36,277 nt of DNA from Bacteroidota bacterium (GTDB taxonomy: Bacteria; Bacteroidota; Bacteroidia; Cytophagales; Cyclobacteriaceae). The notes beneath the pieces are model-generated. The model had not been told where the DNA came from, ran no database searches, and was given only the letters and a program-made list of their open reading frames with translations. The number at the start of each line of letters is the position of its first letter. Position 1 is the first letter of the stretch. The stretch covers positions 1 to 36,277 of the forward strand of contig JAFDYY010000031.1 of NCBI GenBank assembly GCA_018267195.1, written 5' to 3'. Of this stretch, positions 8,062 through 17,139 are shown piece by piece. The position numbers were made by a program, and so were the translations under genes.

Positions 8062-9021
8062 ATGATCGTTGTAACAGGCGCAGCGGGCTTCATTGGAAGC
8101 TACCTGATAAAAAAACTTAATGAAGAAAAAATAACTTCGGTTGTGGCCGTTGATAAATTTGGCATCGAGGCGAAGGACAAGAATTTACAAGATGCTCAAA
8201 TAAAAGAATGGGTTGACCGCGATCATTTTATGCGCTGGCTCGACCAACACCATGCTTCCGTAAATTTTATTTTTCATATCGGTGCTAAAACCGACACGGC
8301 CGAGTTCGATACCGATTTACTCAACCGTATGAACACCCAATACACCAAAGATATCTGGAAACGATGCGTTGAGTATAAAATTCCACTTGTGTATGCTTCT
8401 TCGGCTGCTACCTATGGCCTGGGCGAAAACGGATATAATGACGATGAATCAAAAATCCATTTACTGAAACCGCTGAACCCTTACGGCCAATCGAAACAAG
8501 ATTTTGATGTGTGGGCATTACATCAAACTAATAAACCTGTGTTTTGGGCCGGCCTAAAGTTTTTTAATGTTTATGGTCCAAATGAATACCACAAGGGACG
8601 AATGGCTTCCGTTATTTGGCACGCTTACCAGCAGATTAATAAAACCGGAAAAATGAAGTTGTTCCGATCGCACAACCCAAAGTATAAAGATGGCGGGCAG
8701 ATGCGCGATTTTGTGTATGTAAAAGATGTGGTAGAGGTTTGTTTATTCCTGATGCAGCACCAAAAAAATTCTGGCATCTACAACCTGGGGTCCGGTAAAG
8801 CCCGCACTTTTTTAGATTTAACCGGGGCCGTTTTTAAAGCGATGGAAAAAAAAGAAAATATTGAATTTATTGATACTCCTGCAGACATCCGCGATAAGTA
8901 TCAATACTTTACCGAAGCCACTATGCAAAAACTAAAAGATATAGGTTACACAAAACCCTTTCATTCGCTGGAAGAGGGAACGGAAGAGTATGTAAAAATC
9001 CTGTTGGCACAAAAAAAATAA
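8062..9021 (+). CDS. hldD: ADP-glyceromanno-heptose 6-epimerase
   Basis: Short-chain dehydrogenase-type epimerase that converts ADP-D-glycero-D-manno-heptose to the L-glycero form for the lipopolysaccharide inner core. The Rossmann motif GAAGFIG (6-12), the strand YASSAATYG (111-119) and the YxxxK catalytic pair Tyr141/Lys145 are present. FFNVYGPNEYHKG, MASVIWH and RDFVYVKDVV follow the order and wording of E. coli HldD (RfaD), which separates it from GalE-type epimerases. Length 319 is close to the usual 310. It is transcribed divergently from the pterin synthase-lpxB operon and ends in a terminator shared with the next, convergent operon. Confidence 0.9.
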   Translation: MIVVTGAAGFIGSYLIKKLNEEKITSVVAVDKFGIEAKDKNLQDAQIKEWVDRDHFMRWLDQHHASVNFIFHIGAKTDTAEFDTDLLNRMNTQYTKDIWKRCVEYKIPLVYASSAATYGLGENGYNDDESKIHLLKPLNPYGQSKQDFDVWALHQTNKPVFWAGLKFFNVYGPNEYHKGRMASVIWHAYQQINKTGKMKLFRSHNPKYKDGGQMRDFVYVKDVVEVCLFLMQHQKNSGIYNLGSGKARTFLDLTGAVFKAMEKKENIEFIDTPADIRDKYQYFTEATMQKLKDIGYTKPFHSLEEGTEEYVKILLAQKK

Positions 9022-9048
9022 ACGCCCGGTATTACTTACCAGGCGTTT
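9021..9048 (+). terminator. Terminator between hldD and the convergent SusCD operon
   Basis: AACGCC at 9021-9026 pairs with GGCGTT at 9042-9047, and GGTA pairs with TACC inside, with one C-A mismatch. The stem starts at the last base of the hldD stop codon. A-rich sequence lies on both sides, so it can act in both directions. Confidence 0.65.
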
Positions 9049-9068
9049 ACAAAAAATTAAACCTATCC

Positions 9069-9554
9069 TCAAGCTAACACACGCACCGTAAAGGCACGGG
9101 TAGTGCTTACGGAACCACTGTCGTTTGACGCTATAAACTCTAACACTACGTTAGTGCCTGTACCCGGCACACTATTGTTAAACCCTAGTGTATTTACCGG
9201 GTACGTATTCCACTCTACGCTACCCGATACACCCGTTAACACCGCTTTTTGTTCTCTGGCTCCGGTAACCGGATTCACAATGTTAATTGTAATCGTGGTA
9301 AACTTAGAAGGAACTGTAACCGTAATATCCAGATTACCGGCTGTTTTGGAAAAGTTAGCTCCTACTAAATAATAAGAGGGCTGTGCCAACTGAGGTTGCC
9401 CTGTAGGCACGGCTGGTAAAGCCGAAGCCGGAACCGAGAACAGGATATCTCCGTTTGCGGGAAGTTTGCTAGCCAATTTTTCATCTATTTTGAAACAGGA
9501 AGTCAAGCCGACTGAAACTGCCAGCAGCATAAGTATTTTATTAATGCTTTTCAT
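9069..9554 (-). CDS. Small lipoprotein of the SusCD operon
   Basis: Function unknown. The 161-residue protein starts with a lipoprotein signal peptide ending LTSC at residue 20, so it is probably acylated and envelope-located. The rest is rich in Thr, Val and Ser in alternating beta-strand patterns (for example ITVTVPSKFTTITI), like a single immunoglobulin-type domain. It is the third gene of the operon after susD, a place where Bacteroidota often keep a SusE/F-like surface binding lipoprotein; the size is much smaller than SusE. A role in ligand capture is inference from position. Confidence 0.85.
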   Translation of the reverse strand: MKSINKILMLLAVSVGLTSCFKIDEKLASKLPANGDILFSVPASALPAVPTGQPQLAQPSYYLVGANFSKTAGNLDITVTVPSKFTTITINIVNPVTGAREQKAVLTGVSGSVEWNTYPVNTLGFNNSVPGTGTNVVLEFIASNDSGSVSTTRAFTVRVLA

Positions 9555-9574
9555 AGCTTCTGATTTTTAAATTT

Positions 9575-11077
9575 TTAGTTATCCCAAAATACACCTTTCA
9601 CAAAAACGGATGCGCGAGCAGGAACATTATTAGTATTGGTCTGCTGTTCGCTCAGCGGATATACCAAGATACGGGGAATAGTATTGTTTCCCACCAGTGC
9701 CGCAGACGGACTTACGGCAATAGAAGGGAAACCCGTTCTTCTCCAGTCAGTCCAAGGTTCTACCGGTACCCCGTAGAGCGCTACATACTTCTCTTCAATT
9801 AAGGTTTGCAAGGTAACCGGTGCTAAGGCTCCTACATACGTGGCAATATTTGCGGCTGTAACACCTGCATCCTGCATAGAAGCTGTAACCCCCGCCTGGT
9901 AATATTGATCTGCTGTTTGTGATGCCGTGGCGCCATATGCCAGCACTGCTTCGGCCATAATAAAGTTATACTCGGCAAATGTAAGCATGCGTTGGGGTGC
10001 TATGCCGGTATATGTTAAGGCTGAATTTACTAACCCGCTACCGCTTCTTGCACCATTATCAGCTGTAACTGCACCGCGCAAATAGGTGTGTATACGGGAG
10101 TATTGAACACTCACCCCATCAGTAGATACGGCTCCTTTATAGGTACCAGTACCAGTTGTGTAAGGAGCGGGGCCTGCAGGATATGAAGTAAAATAGAATG
10201 GCCTCCGGGGATCATTTTTAGTATTCATCATATTTACCATGAAAGCTCCCGGGAAATCGTAATCCGCTCTTTTGATTTCAAACTGATGAATGGGGTTTTG
10301 CCGGTTTGTTACGTTGTCGAATATCATCTGGAAGTTGTCGGCATTAGCAGCCATAAAGGGGCCATTGGCTGTTATTACCGACTGAAGTTTAGCTCCGGCA
10401 TCCACTTTGGCATAGTGAAGGGCCAAGCGAAGTTTCAGTGTATTTCCAAATTTTATCCATTTAGAAATATTTCCTCCATAGATCTGGTCTTCACCGGCAA
10501 CCGGTCGGGCGTTTGTCTTGCCCAAGTCAGCAATCCCTTTATCAATCAATACAAAAAGAGAGTCGTAAACCGTTTTGCTCGAATCATATTGAGGTTGCGG
10601 GTTAGCTACCCCCTTCATAGCATTTGTGTAAGGCTGTGCGCCCCACATATCCACCAAAATACCATAGGTATAAGCCTGTAATAATTTGGCAATCCCGCCA
10701 TATTGAGGGTTCCCTTGTTGATAGGTATTCTTTTTAATATAATCCAAATCTGCGAGCACCCCGGCATAATAGTTGGTAAACGAGTTGTTGACATCCGCAT
10801 TCGTTAAAATATACTGATCATAAAACCGGGTTTGGGTGGCCGAACCTTGGCCGCACGATTGCTGCGTAAATATGGATGAATAGAGGTAGAAATCGCTGCC
10901 CATGTAAAAAGCCAATTGCCCTTCGCTTGAAGTAAGAACCAAAGGAACACTGGCATTTTTTTGCGCGGCAGGATTCGTATTTACATTTAAGAAATCGCTG
11001 CACGAAGTTAGCGTGCCTACTATGAGCAAGCTGACGATACCCCAGTGCAATATGTTTTGTTGAATCTTATTTTTCAT
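9575..11077 (-). CDS. SusD/RagB-family nutrient-binding outer-membrane lipoprotein
   Basis: Surface lipoprotein that caps a SusC-type transporter and captures its substrate. The 500-residue protein has a signal peptide with the acylation Cys26 (TLTSC), followed by SDFLNVNTNPA, the classic SusD N-terminus. The alpha-helical TPR-like body (GGIAKLLQAYTYGILVDMWG, TFAEYNFIMAEA) and the C-terminal PRILVYPLSEQQ segment fit the SusD-like subgroup often annotated as nutrient-binding outer-membrane lipoprotein. It lies 18 bases after susC. No glycoside hydrolase, sulfatase or peptidase is adjacent, so the substrate cannot be guessed. Confidence 0.93.
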   Translation of the reverse strand: MKNKIQQNILHWGIVSLLIVGTLTSCSDFLNVNTNPAAQKNASVPLVLTSSEGQLAFYMGSDFYLYSSIFTQQSCGQGSATQTRFYDQYILTNADVNNSFTNYYAGVLADLDYIKKNTYQQGNPQYGGIAKLLQAYTYGILVDMWGAQPYTNAMKGVANPQPQYDSSKTVYDSLFVLIDKGIADLGKTNARPVAGEDQIYGGNISKWIKFGNTLKLRLALHYAKVDAGAKLQSVITANGPFMAANADNFQMIFDNVTNRQNPIHQFEIKRADYDFPGAFMVNMMNTKNDPRRPFYFTSYPAGPAPYTTGTGTYKGAVSTDGVSVQYSRIHTYLRGAVTADNGARSGSGLVNSALTYTGIAPQRMLTFAEYNFIMAEAVLAYGATASQTADQYYQAGVTASMQDAGVTAANIATYVGALAPVTLQTLIEEKYVALYGVPVEPWTDWRRTGFPSIAVSPSAALVGNNTIPRILVYPLSEQQTNTNNVPARASVFVKGVFWDN

Positions 11078-11095
11078 AATAAATTTTTTAAAGAA

Positions 11096-14000
11096 TTAAA
11101 GAGTAAGTCTCAACACCACTCCATAAGTTCTGGTTTGTGGCAATGTATTAAATTCAAAGCCTTGCGAGTTGCTAACTCCCTGTGTATTAACCTCCGGATC
11201 GAAATGAGGATAGTTAGGAGCATATAACCAAAGGTTTCTGCCTGTTAACACAATCGAAGCGGCTCCAAATGGTGATTTAGAAAGCCATTTCTTGGGCAAC
11301 GAATACGAAACTGAAAGCTCTCTGAGTCGGATCCAGGAACCATCAAATACAATGGCTTCGCCTTGCGTGTTGTAAAGGCTGGTCCAGTATTGTTGTGCAT
11401 TAACCGCAATGGTGTTTTGAATTGGGTTGTTATCTCCCCCCACCAACGCACGGGCTGACCCATCGGGGTTATTTACCGGATCGCGAAGAACGCCTTTAAT
11501 GATATAGGTTCTGTCTCGATCGCCAGTTTCAGAAGCTACACCTCTAAACCGAACATCACGAATGTTTCTCGATATGATGTCGCCTCCTTTTCTGAAATCA
11601 AACAAAAAGCTCAAGGCTACTTCGCGGTATTTAAATGTGTTGGTTAACCCGGCCGTCCAATCGGGATTAGGGTTGCCAATTACACTTACAATCGCTGTAT
11701 TAGTAGTTACCTGCCCGGCTGCTGATCCGGCCGATGTAATCAACAAATTCCCTTTCGAATCTCTGTTAAAAGGATTGCCCACAATAACTCCATACGGCTT
11801 TCCGGCCTGAAGTTGTGTTTGAGGTACGGTAAAACCGCCCAGGAAAATTGAATTTACCAACGGATCTATTTTAATAACATTATTGGCAATGTGGGTCCAG
11901 TTGGCATTGATATTCCAAGAGAAACCACTGCTGGTTTTTATGGGTGTATACCCAAAGGTTACTTCTAATCCATTTGTTTTCAACTCACCGGCATTTCTAA
12001 TTTGATTAGAAAAACCGGAGGCGGCAGATACCGGAGCATTACCCGACAAAATAATGTCGGTGCTATGGGTGCTGAAATATCCTACGTCTAACAACAGGCG
12101 ATCATTCAGGAAATGGAGTTCAGTTCCTATCTCGCGGGTAGTTGTAAACTCAGGTTTCAAATTCGGGTTACCGGCATTGTTACTTAGTGTGTAAGCCTGT
12201 TGGTTACGGAACGGATATTGCAACTGAGGTCCAAAGCCGTTAGACGGATTGGATTGAACGAAATAGGTATCAGTAGCATAGAGAGGAGCTTCTCTTCCTA
12301 CCGTAGCGATATTTCCTCTAAGTTTAGCAAAAGACAATATTCCTCCACTCTTTATTACAGGGAAAATGTCTGAGAAAATCAAACTTCCGGTAATGGAAGG
12401 ATAGAAATAGGAATTGCGATTAGTGGGGAAAGTTGACGACCAATCGTTTCTTCCGGTAAGGGTAATAAATGCCAATTCTTTATACCCCATGGTAGCCTGT
12501 GCATACACCCCAAACAATCTTCTTTTTGAAATGCTGCTAAAAGGCTGATAGGTGCTATAGCTGGTAATTTGACCAAACCCGCTTATCGCTGCCTGCGTAC
12601 CTACGGTTCCCTGGTCGCGGCTAAAACTCTGGTTTATTTCATTTCCAACAAGGAACGATCCACTAAAATCTCCAAAATTCTTTTTTGCCGTAATGTTTAA
12701 ATAAGAACTGGTTTGCTGGCTGTAAAAATTTTCATCTTGGGTACCGCCCGTACCCCCTGAAGCCGTATATCCGTTTCCGGTACTTCCTACTCCATCCACT
12801 GCTTTCACATTCATCAGATAGGCATCTGTGCCCAACTTATAATTTATATTTAACCAATGGGTAAGATCATAACCTATGTTAAAGTTGGCCAGCACCCTGT
12901 CAACTCTGTCGTTGTATGTATTGTTCTGAATTGTCCACAACGGGTTATCGGTTGAGGTGTCAAAATACGTCTGCGTACCATTGGGGTTTTGATATGGATA
13001 ATTAGCCAAATTATAGGAACGGGGTAAAAAATATCCTCTAAAAAGTGGGTTGGCTTGCTGGTTACCGATGGGGGTACGTTGGGAAATTGTGTTAAAGTAA
13101 GTAAACGATGCCCCGGCACTCAGCTTACTTGTAAGGTTTGTATTCGCAGCAACTTTAAAAGTATTTCTAGTGAGGGTATTATTTTTTAAAATACCATCTT
13201 CTCTTAAGTTAGAGTAAGAAAATATGTAATTCGATTTTTCGTTGCCTCCTTTAAAGTTGATTGAATTTTGTGCGTTACTTCCCTGTCGGAAAATATCTTT
13301 TACATTATTAGGGTATGCTTTGAGTAATTCTCTTTTTCCTAAATAGTTGGTAACCGAATCCTGCCCGGTAATTTTAGGACCCCATGAGTTTAATGAAATA
13401 GGATTGTATATTCCATTGTCTCCTTGAGCATACGTATTTTGAAATGAAGGCAGACGGTTTACCTCCGTTACGTTATAGTTTGAGGTTAACTCAATCGTAT
13501 TCTTTTTGTTGGCCGAGCCTTTTTTGGTGGTGATGATTACCGCCCCTGCGGCTGCCCTTGATCCATACAGCACTGCGGCAGCCGGACCTTTCAAAATTGT
13601 TTGCGACTCAATATCATCGGGGTTAATATCAATACCCCGGTTAGAGTTGGTAACACCGGTTTGTAAAGAGTTGGCTCCGCCCGAGTTATCAATCGGAATA
13701 CCATCCACGACAAAAAGAGGTTGATTGCTGCTGTTAAAGCTGGTAAACCCACGGATAAACATAGAGGTAGAAGATCCTACCATACCACTCGAGCTCTGAA
13801 CTCTTACCCCGGCAACTTTAGCGGTAAAAGCGTTCAGAAAGTTGGTTTGGCGGGTATTCTCAATGTCTTCAGCTTTTACTACCGCAACAGACGTCCCGAG
13901 TGCTTTTCTTTCTGACTGAAGCCCGAAAGCCGTTACTACCACCTCAGAAAGTTGCGTGGCATCGGCCGTCATTGAAACATCAATAACTGTACGTGCTCCA

Positions 14001-14260
14001 ATTTCTTGTTCCTGACTTGTGTAGCCAATGAAAGAAAAGATAATGATACCCCCCTCATCTCCCATAGATAACTTGTAAGCACCTTCTGAGTCTGTGGTTG
14101 TTCCGTTTGTTGTGCCTTTTATAAGCACGTTTACCCCGGGCATAGGTGTACCATCTTCTGATGATGTTACTTTTCCCGAGACCGTCCGCGTTTGCGCCAT
14201 GACCATGCTTGTAAAAAGCATCATTATGGCTGCAATCTTGATTTGTAGACCTTTAACCAT
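11096..14260 (-). CDS. SusC/RagA-family TonB-linked outer-membrane protein
   Basis: TonB-dependent outer-membrane transporter of 1054 residues that works with the SusD partner downstream. A signal peptide (about 1-22, ending VMAQ) is followed by a carboxypeptidase-regulatory-like domain (about 25-100, RTVSGKVTSSEDG, SFIGYTSQE), a plug domain starting EVVVTAFG near residue 107 with the SusC signature GSRAAAGAVIITTKKG, and a 22-stranded barrel that ends in VVLRLTL with a terminal hydrophobic residue. First gene of susC-susD-lipoprotein. No sigma/anti-sigma or hybrid two-component regulator is adjacent, and no clear promoter could be found in the AT-rich upstream 250 bases. Confidence 0.95.
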   Translation of the reverse strand: MVKGLQIKIAAIMMLFTSMVMAQTRTVSGKVTSSEDGTPMPGVNVLIKGTTNGTTTDSEGAYKLSMGDEGGIIIFSFIGYTSQEQEIGARTVIDVSMTADATQLSEVVVTAFGLQSERKALGTSVAVVKAEDIENTRQTNFLNAFTAKVAGVRVQSSSGMVGSSTSMFIRGFTSFNSSNQPLFVVDGIPIDNSGGANSLQTGVTNSNRGIDINPDDIESQTILKGPAAAVLYGSRAAAGAVIITTKKGSANKKNTIELTSNYNVTEVNRLPSFQNTYAQGDNGIYNPISLNSWGPKITGQDSVTNYLGKRELLKAYPNNVKDIFRQGSNAQNSINFKGGNEKSNYIFSYSNLREDGILKNNTLTRNTFKVAANTNLTSKLSAGASFTYFNTISQRTPIGNQQANPLFRGYFLPRSYNLANYPYQNPNGTQTYFDTSTDNPLWTIQNNTYNDRVDRVLANFNIGYDLTHWLNINYKLGTDAYLMNVKAVDGVGSTGNGYTASGGTGGTQDENFYSQQTSSYLNITAKKNFGDFSGSFLVGNEINQSFSRDQGTVGTQAAISGFGQITSYSTYQPFSSISKRRLFGVYAQATMGYKELAFITLTGRNDWSSTFPTNRNSYFYPSITGSLIFSDIFPVIKSGGILSFAKLRGNIATVGREAPLYATDTYFVQSNPSNGFGPQLQYPFRNQQAYTLSNNAGNPNLKPEFTTTREIGTELHFLNDRLLLDVGYFSTHSTDIILSGNAPVSAASGFSNQIRNAGELKTNGLEVTFGYTPIKTSSGFSWNINANWTHIANNVIKIDPLVNSIFLGGFTVPQTQLQAGKPYGVIVGNPFNRDSKGNLLITSAGSAAGQVTTNTAIVSVIGNPNPDWTAGLTNTFKYREVALSFLFDFRKGGDIISRNIRDVRFRGVASETGDRDRTYIIKGVLRDPVNNPDGSARALVGGDNNPIQNTIAVNAQQYWTSLYNTQGEAIVFDGSWIRLRELSVSYSLPKKWLSKSPFGAASIVLTGRNLWLYAPNYPHFDPEVNTQGVSNSQGFEFNTLPQTRTYGVVLRLTL

Positions 14261-14512
14261 ACAATATTTTAGTTTAATTAAATATTTATAAAAAAAAAAT
14301 TAAATAATAATATGTATGGTTTAAAAATATTATTAATATGATATTTAGATAAGATTAAGATTAATGATTAAAATCAGTATCCTCGATAGGAGTAATTTAA
14401 AAGAAGGAAACAGAATATTGTGTGTTAAAAGAAATGGTACACAGAATAAAAAACGTTAATATTTAAATATTCAGCACTAAAAACTGTTAACAAAAAATAT
14501 CTTTCTAATGAA
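14261..14512. other. AT-rich intergenic region upstream of susC
   Basis: Very AT-rich, non-coding sequence between the susC start and the tuf terminator. No sequence fitting TTTG-N19-TAnnTTTG was found on the minus strand, and no gene or known RNA is recognised. The susC promoter must lie here if tuf read-through is blocked by its terminator. Confidence 0.5.
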
Positions 14513-14546
14513 TTCAAAAAAAAGGCCCGCCAAATGCGGGCCTTTT
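14513..14546 (-). terminator. Rho-independent terminator after tuf
   Basis: Perfect stem of GGCCCGC (14524-14530) with GCGGGCC (14536-14542), extended by A-T pairs, with a five-base loop. On the minus strand it is followed by a run of T residues. It lies about 20 bases after the tuf stop and separates tuf from susC. Confidence 0.9.
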
Positions 14547-14564
14547 CTTTAAAAAAAATATTTC

Positions 14565-15752
14565 TTAGTCTAAAATCTCGGTTACCTGACCAGAACCTAC
14601 GGTGCGGCCACCTTCACGGATAGCGAAACGAAGACCTTTTTCCATAGCGATCTTATTGATCAATTCTACTTCGATCGATACGTTATCGCCAGGCATTACC
14701 ATTTCAACACCAGCCGCCAATTTTACTTCGCCAGTAACATCAGTAGTGCGGAAGTAGAACTGCGGGCGGTATTTGTTGAAGAATGGGGTGTGACGACCAC
14801 CTTCTTCTTTGCTCAATACGTAAACCTCTGCTTTAAATTTAGAGTGAGGTGTTACTGTACCGGGTTTACAAATAACCATACCACGGCAGATTTGCTCTTT
14901 TTCAATACCACGGAGCAACAAACCTACGTTGTCACCCGCTTCTCCTCTGTCAAGGATTTTGCGGAACATCTCCACACCCGTGATGGTCGAAGTTAAGTTC
15001 TCAGCACCCATTCCAAGGATTTGAACCGGATCGCCCGTTTTGATAACACCACGCTCGATACGGCCGGTAGCCACCGTTCCACGACCCGTGATCGAGAACA
15101 CATCTTCTACCGGCATCAAGAAATCTTTGTCGATCAAACGAACAGGGATTGGAATGTGGTTATCCACCGCATCCATCAATTCTTCTACTTTAGCAACCCA
15201 TTTAGCTTCGCCATTCAATGCACCCAAGGCAGAGCCGCGGATAACAGGCATCGTATCGCCAGGGAATTGATAAGAAGAAAGAAGTTCACGTACTTCCATT
15301 TCAACGAGGTCAAGCAATTCGGCATCGTCAACCAAGTCAACTTTATTCATAAAAACAACCAAAGCCGGCACACCTACCTGACGAGCCAAAAGGATGTGCT
15401 CGCGGGTTTGGGGCATCGGGCCGTCAGTAGCAGCTACCACCAGAATAGCACCGTCCATCTGGGCAGCACCGGTAACCATGTTTTTCACATAGTCAGCGTG
15501 CCCCGGACAGTCTACGTGAGCGTAGTGTCTCTTGTCAGTTGAATACTCAACGTGTGAGGTGTTGATTGTGATACCGCGTTCTTTTTCTTCAGGCGCGTTA
15601 TCAATGGATGAGAAATCACGAACTGCAGCAAGGCCTTTCTTAGAAAGAACCTGCGTAATAGCAGCTGTCAACGTAGTTTTACCGTGGTCAACGTGACCAA
15701 TGGTACCGATGTTTACGTGCGGTTTGGAGCGGTCAAATGTTTCTTTTGCCAT
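14565..15752 (-). CDS. tuf: Translation elongation factor Tu
   Basis: GTPase that brings aminoacyl-tRNA to the ribosome. The 395-residue protein has the G1 loop GHVDHGKT (19-26), the switch region around [20 protein letters not shown] (G3) and NKVDLVD (G4), then two beta-barrel domains ending [10 protein letters not shown]. All are canonical. Upstream on the same strand are tRNA-Tyr, tRNA-Gly and tRNA-Thr, the usual Bacteroidota setting, but downstream is a susC operon instead of tRNA-Trp, secE and nusG. Either a rearrangement or a second tuf copy elsewhere would explain this. Confidence 0.98.
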   Translation of the reverse strand: MAKETFDRSKPHVNIGTIGHVDHGKTTLTAAITQVLSKKGLAAVRDFSSIDNAPEEKERGITINTSHVEYSTDKRHYAHVDCPGHADYVKNMVTGAAQMDGAILVVAATDGPMPQTREHILLARQVGVPALVVFMNKVDLVDDAELLDLVEMEVRELLSSYQFPGDTMPVIRGSALGALNGEAKWVAKVEELMDAVDNHIPIPVRLIDKDFLMPVEDVFSITGRGTVATGRIERGVIKTGDPVQILGMGAENLTSTITGVEMFRKILDRGEAGDNVGLLLRGIEKEQICRGMVICKPGTVTPHSKFKAEVYVLSKEEGGRHTPFFNKYRPQFYFRTTDVTGEVKLAAGVEMVMPGDNVSIEVELINKIAMEKGLRFAIREGGRTVGSGQVTEILD

Positions 15753-15988
15753 GTTTGAAAATCCCAGTTAAGTGTTTAAAAGTGTATAATTTAATTTAAT
15801 CAGGTACTCCTTCAGGTTCTCCATCTAAGAACTTATACACCCTAAACATTTTAAGCCTTTCGAATAAGGGTTATTCGATGAGATCTTCATCACCTTAAAG
15901 ATGGTCGCTACGCATCGGTGAGTGAGGATTTCAAATTCAAAATTTCAAAAACAAACCGACTCAATTGTCGATTATAAAACTTCGGTAG
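15753..15988 (-). other. tuf leader region
   Basis: Non-coding region between tuf and the degenerate tRNA copy. It holds a perfect 8-bp hairpin (TCGAATAA 15860-15867 with TTATTCGA 15871-15878, loop GGG). No exact promoter match was found on the minus strand, so tuf may be transcribed from the tRNA promoter upstream and released by tRNA processing. That is inference. Confidence 0.4.
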
Positions 15989-16067
15989 AGCTGTTGATGA
16001 GGATTGAATGCCGCCCTTTGGCGAGCATCCTCGTGCTTCGCACGGGACTCACGACCTCTCCAACAAC
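15989..16067 (-). pseudogene. Degenerate tRNA-Thr copy with an insertion
   Basis: The 3' part (15989-16008) and a T-stem/variable segment (16048-16059) are identical to the intact tRNA-Thr at 16078-16149. A 39-base insertion (16009-16047) with two hairpins, CGCC-CTTT-GGCG and CGTGC-TTC-GCACG, splits the T arm, and the D and anticodon arms are missing. GTTGTTG at the 5' side can still pair with the acceptor 3' strand. It cannot be a working tRNA because it lacks an anticodon. Confidence 0.7.
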
Positions 16068-16077
16068 TTTTTTCTCG

Positions 16078-16149
<72 letters not shown>

Positions 16150-16220
16150 ATTTTCAGTTGCTGGTTGTTTGATGTTAGCTGTCTAACAACTAAAAACTAT
16201 CAACTAATAACTTTGCTCCG

Positions 16221-16293
16221 AGCGGGAAACGAGGTTCGAACTCGCGACCTATAGCTTGGAAGGCTATCGCTCTACCAACTGAGCTACTCCCGC
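16221..16293 (-). tRNA. tRNA-Gly (TCC)
   Basis: Acceptor GCGGGAG pairs with TTCCCGC (one G-T pair); the anticodon loop CTTCCAA gives anticodon TCC (Gly). The T loop is TTCGAAC. 73 bases, no encoded CCA. It lies 8 bases after tRNA-Tyr. Confidence 0.95.
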
Positions 16294-16301
16294 TTATTTT
16301 G

Positions 16302-16384
16302 TGGGGAGAACAGGATTCGAACCTGTGAAGACATAAGTCAACAGATTTACAGTCTGTCCTCGTTGGCCGCTTGAGTATCTCCCC
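16302..16384 (-). tRNA. tRNA-Tyr (GTA)
   Basis: Acceptor GGGGAGA pairs with TCTCCCC; the anticodon loop CTGTAAA gives GTA (Tyr). A long variable arm marks it as a class II tRNA, as expected for bacterial tRNA-Tyr. 83 bases. First gene of the tRNA cluster. Confidence 0.95.
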
Positions 16385-16456
16385 GCAACGTTTCAATTTC
16401 TTGAAGAACTATCCTGTTTTTACTAAAAATTTAACATTTTTCGTAAAACAGGAGTG

Positions 16457-16487
16457 CAAAATTATACGGTTTTTCGGTATCGGCAAA
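16457..16487 (-). promoter_or_regulatory. Promoter of the tRNA-Tyr-Gly-Thr(-tuf) transcript
   Basis: On the minus strand TTTG (16487-16484), exactly 19 bases, then TAATTTTG (16464-16457): a full match to the Bacteroidota consensus. Transcription would start near 16450, about 66 bases before tRNA-Tyr. The leader contains an imperfect hairpin, CCTGTTTTAC with GTAAAAACAGG. Confidence 0.75.
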
Positions 16488-16539
16488 TCCGAAGCAAAAG
16501 AAACAAACTCAGAATGTAAGTACGGGGCGTTTGCGAATC

Positions 16540-17082
16540 TTATTTCAGGCCTGTACCGGCTTTCTTTACCATTAACCGGGTACCGTTAGGGATGGCCGTT
16601 TTAGAAATGGTTACCTTCTCATTATAGTGTTCGGCTATTTTTTTTATGATCCCTATGCCCAGACTAAGCATTTTCCGCTTAGAAGTATAATCGATCTGTA
16701 CTTCGTTTGGATTAATCCGGGTAATTAGCAATTCTGGCGGGGTGGCCCCCGGGTTGGATGCCCGCACTACTCTGTGTATGGTGGTCTCAATGTTTTCCAA
16801 AAGATCCATACAACTCCATTCACTTTTAATATAGGGTTTATAGGTAACCAGAAGAGGTGGTGTAATAAACTTGCCAAATTCTTCTAATGCTACTTCCGGG
16901 TCGAGGTTTAATGTTTTACAGGTGGCACTAAAAATAGCCACCAATTCTTCATCCGGGTATGCCTTGGTGGCATCAAAAAATTTTCCCCTGAGTTTAGCCT
17001 CGTCCATAATTTTGCTAAAGACTTCGGGGCTGGAAGAGGCTTTAATAAATTTTTGTAGTTGTAAAAAAATTATTCCGTGCAT
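16540..17082 (-). CDS. H-NOX heme-binding gas sensor
   Basis: Heme nitric oxide/oxygen binding domain protein, cytosolic, 180 residues, the usual length of a stand-alone H-NOX. The proximal heme ligand is His103 (TTIHRVV), eight residues before GATPP; the Y-x-S-x-R motif that grips the heme propionates is Tyr132-Ser134-Arg136; Pro115, the heme-distorting proline, is kept. The distal Tyr140 of the oxygen-binding Thermoanaerobacter H-NOX is replaced by Leu (141), and distal Trp9 by Leu, so it should favour NO over oxygen (inference from family knowledge). H-NOX genes usually sit beside a histidine kinase or diguanylate cyclase; none is here. It has its own promoter at 17101-17131. Confidence 0.88.
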   Translation of the reverse strand: MHGIIFLQLQKFIKASSSPEVFSKIMDEAKLRGKFFDATKAYPDEELVAIFSATCKTLNLDPEVALEEFGKFITPPLLVTYKPYIKSEWSCMDLLENIETTIHRVVRASNPGATPPELLITRINPNEVQIDYTSKRKMLSLGIGIIKKIAEHYNEKVTISKTAIPNGTRLMVKKAGTGLK

Positions 17083-17100
17083 AGTTTAATGTTTGGGTTA

Positions 17101-17131
17101 CAAAAATATACACGTTCTGCTGTGAAGCAAA
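17101..17131 (-). promoter_or_regulatory. H-NOX promoter
   Basis: On the minus strand TTTG (17131-17128), exactly 19 bases, then TATTTTTG (17108-17101), a full consensus match. The start point would be near 17094, only about 12 bases before the H-NOX ATG. It lies in the 57-base gap after the DUF721 gene, so H-NOX is probably expressed apart from recF. Confidence 0.72.
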
Positions 17132-17139
17132 CTTGCCAC

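Noticed and set aside
7986..8093. Upstream extension of the pterin synthase by 36 residues
   Set aside because: The extension has no family similarity, is rich in hydrophobic residues and would cover the divergent promoter region and the hldD start.
15021..15542. Long open frame (173 codons) on the plus strand within tuf
   Set aside because: It is antisense to a highly conserved gene, a frequent artefact of tuf codon bias.
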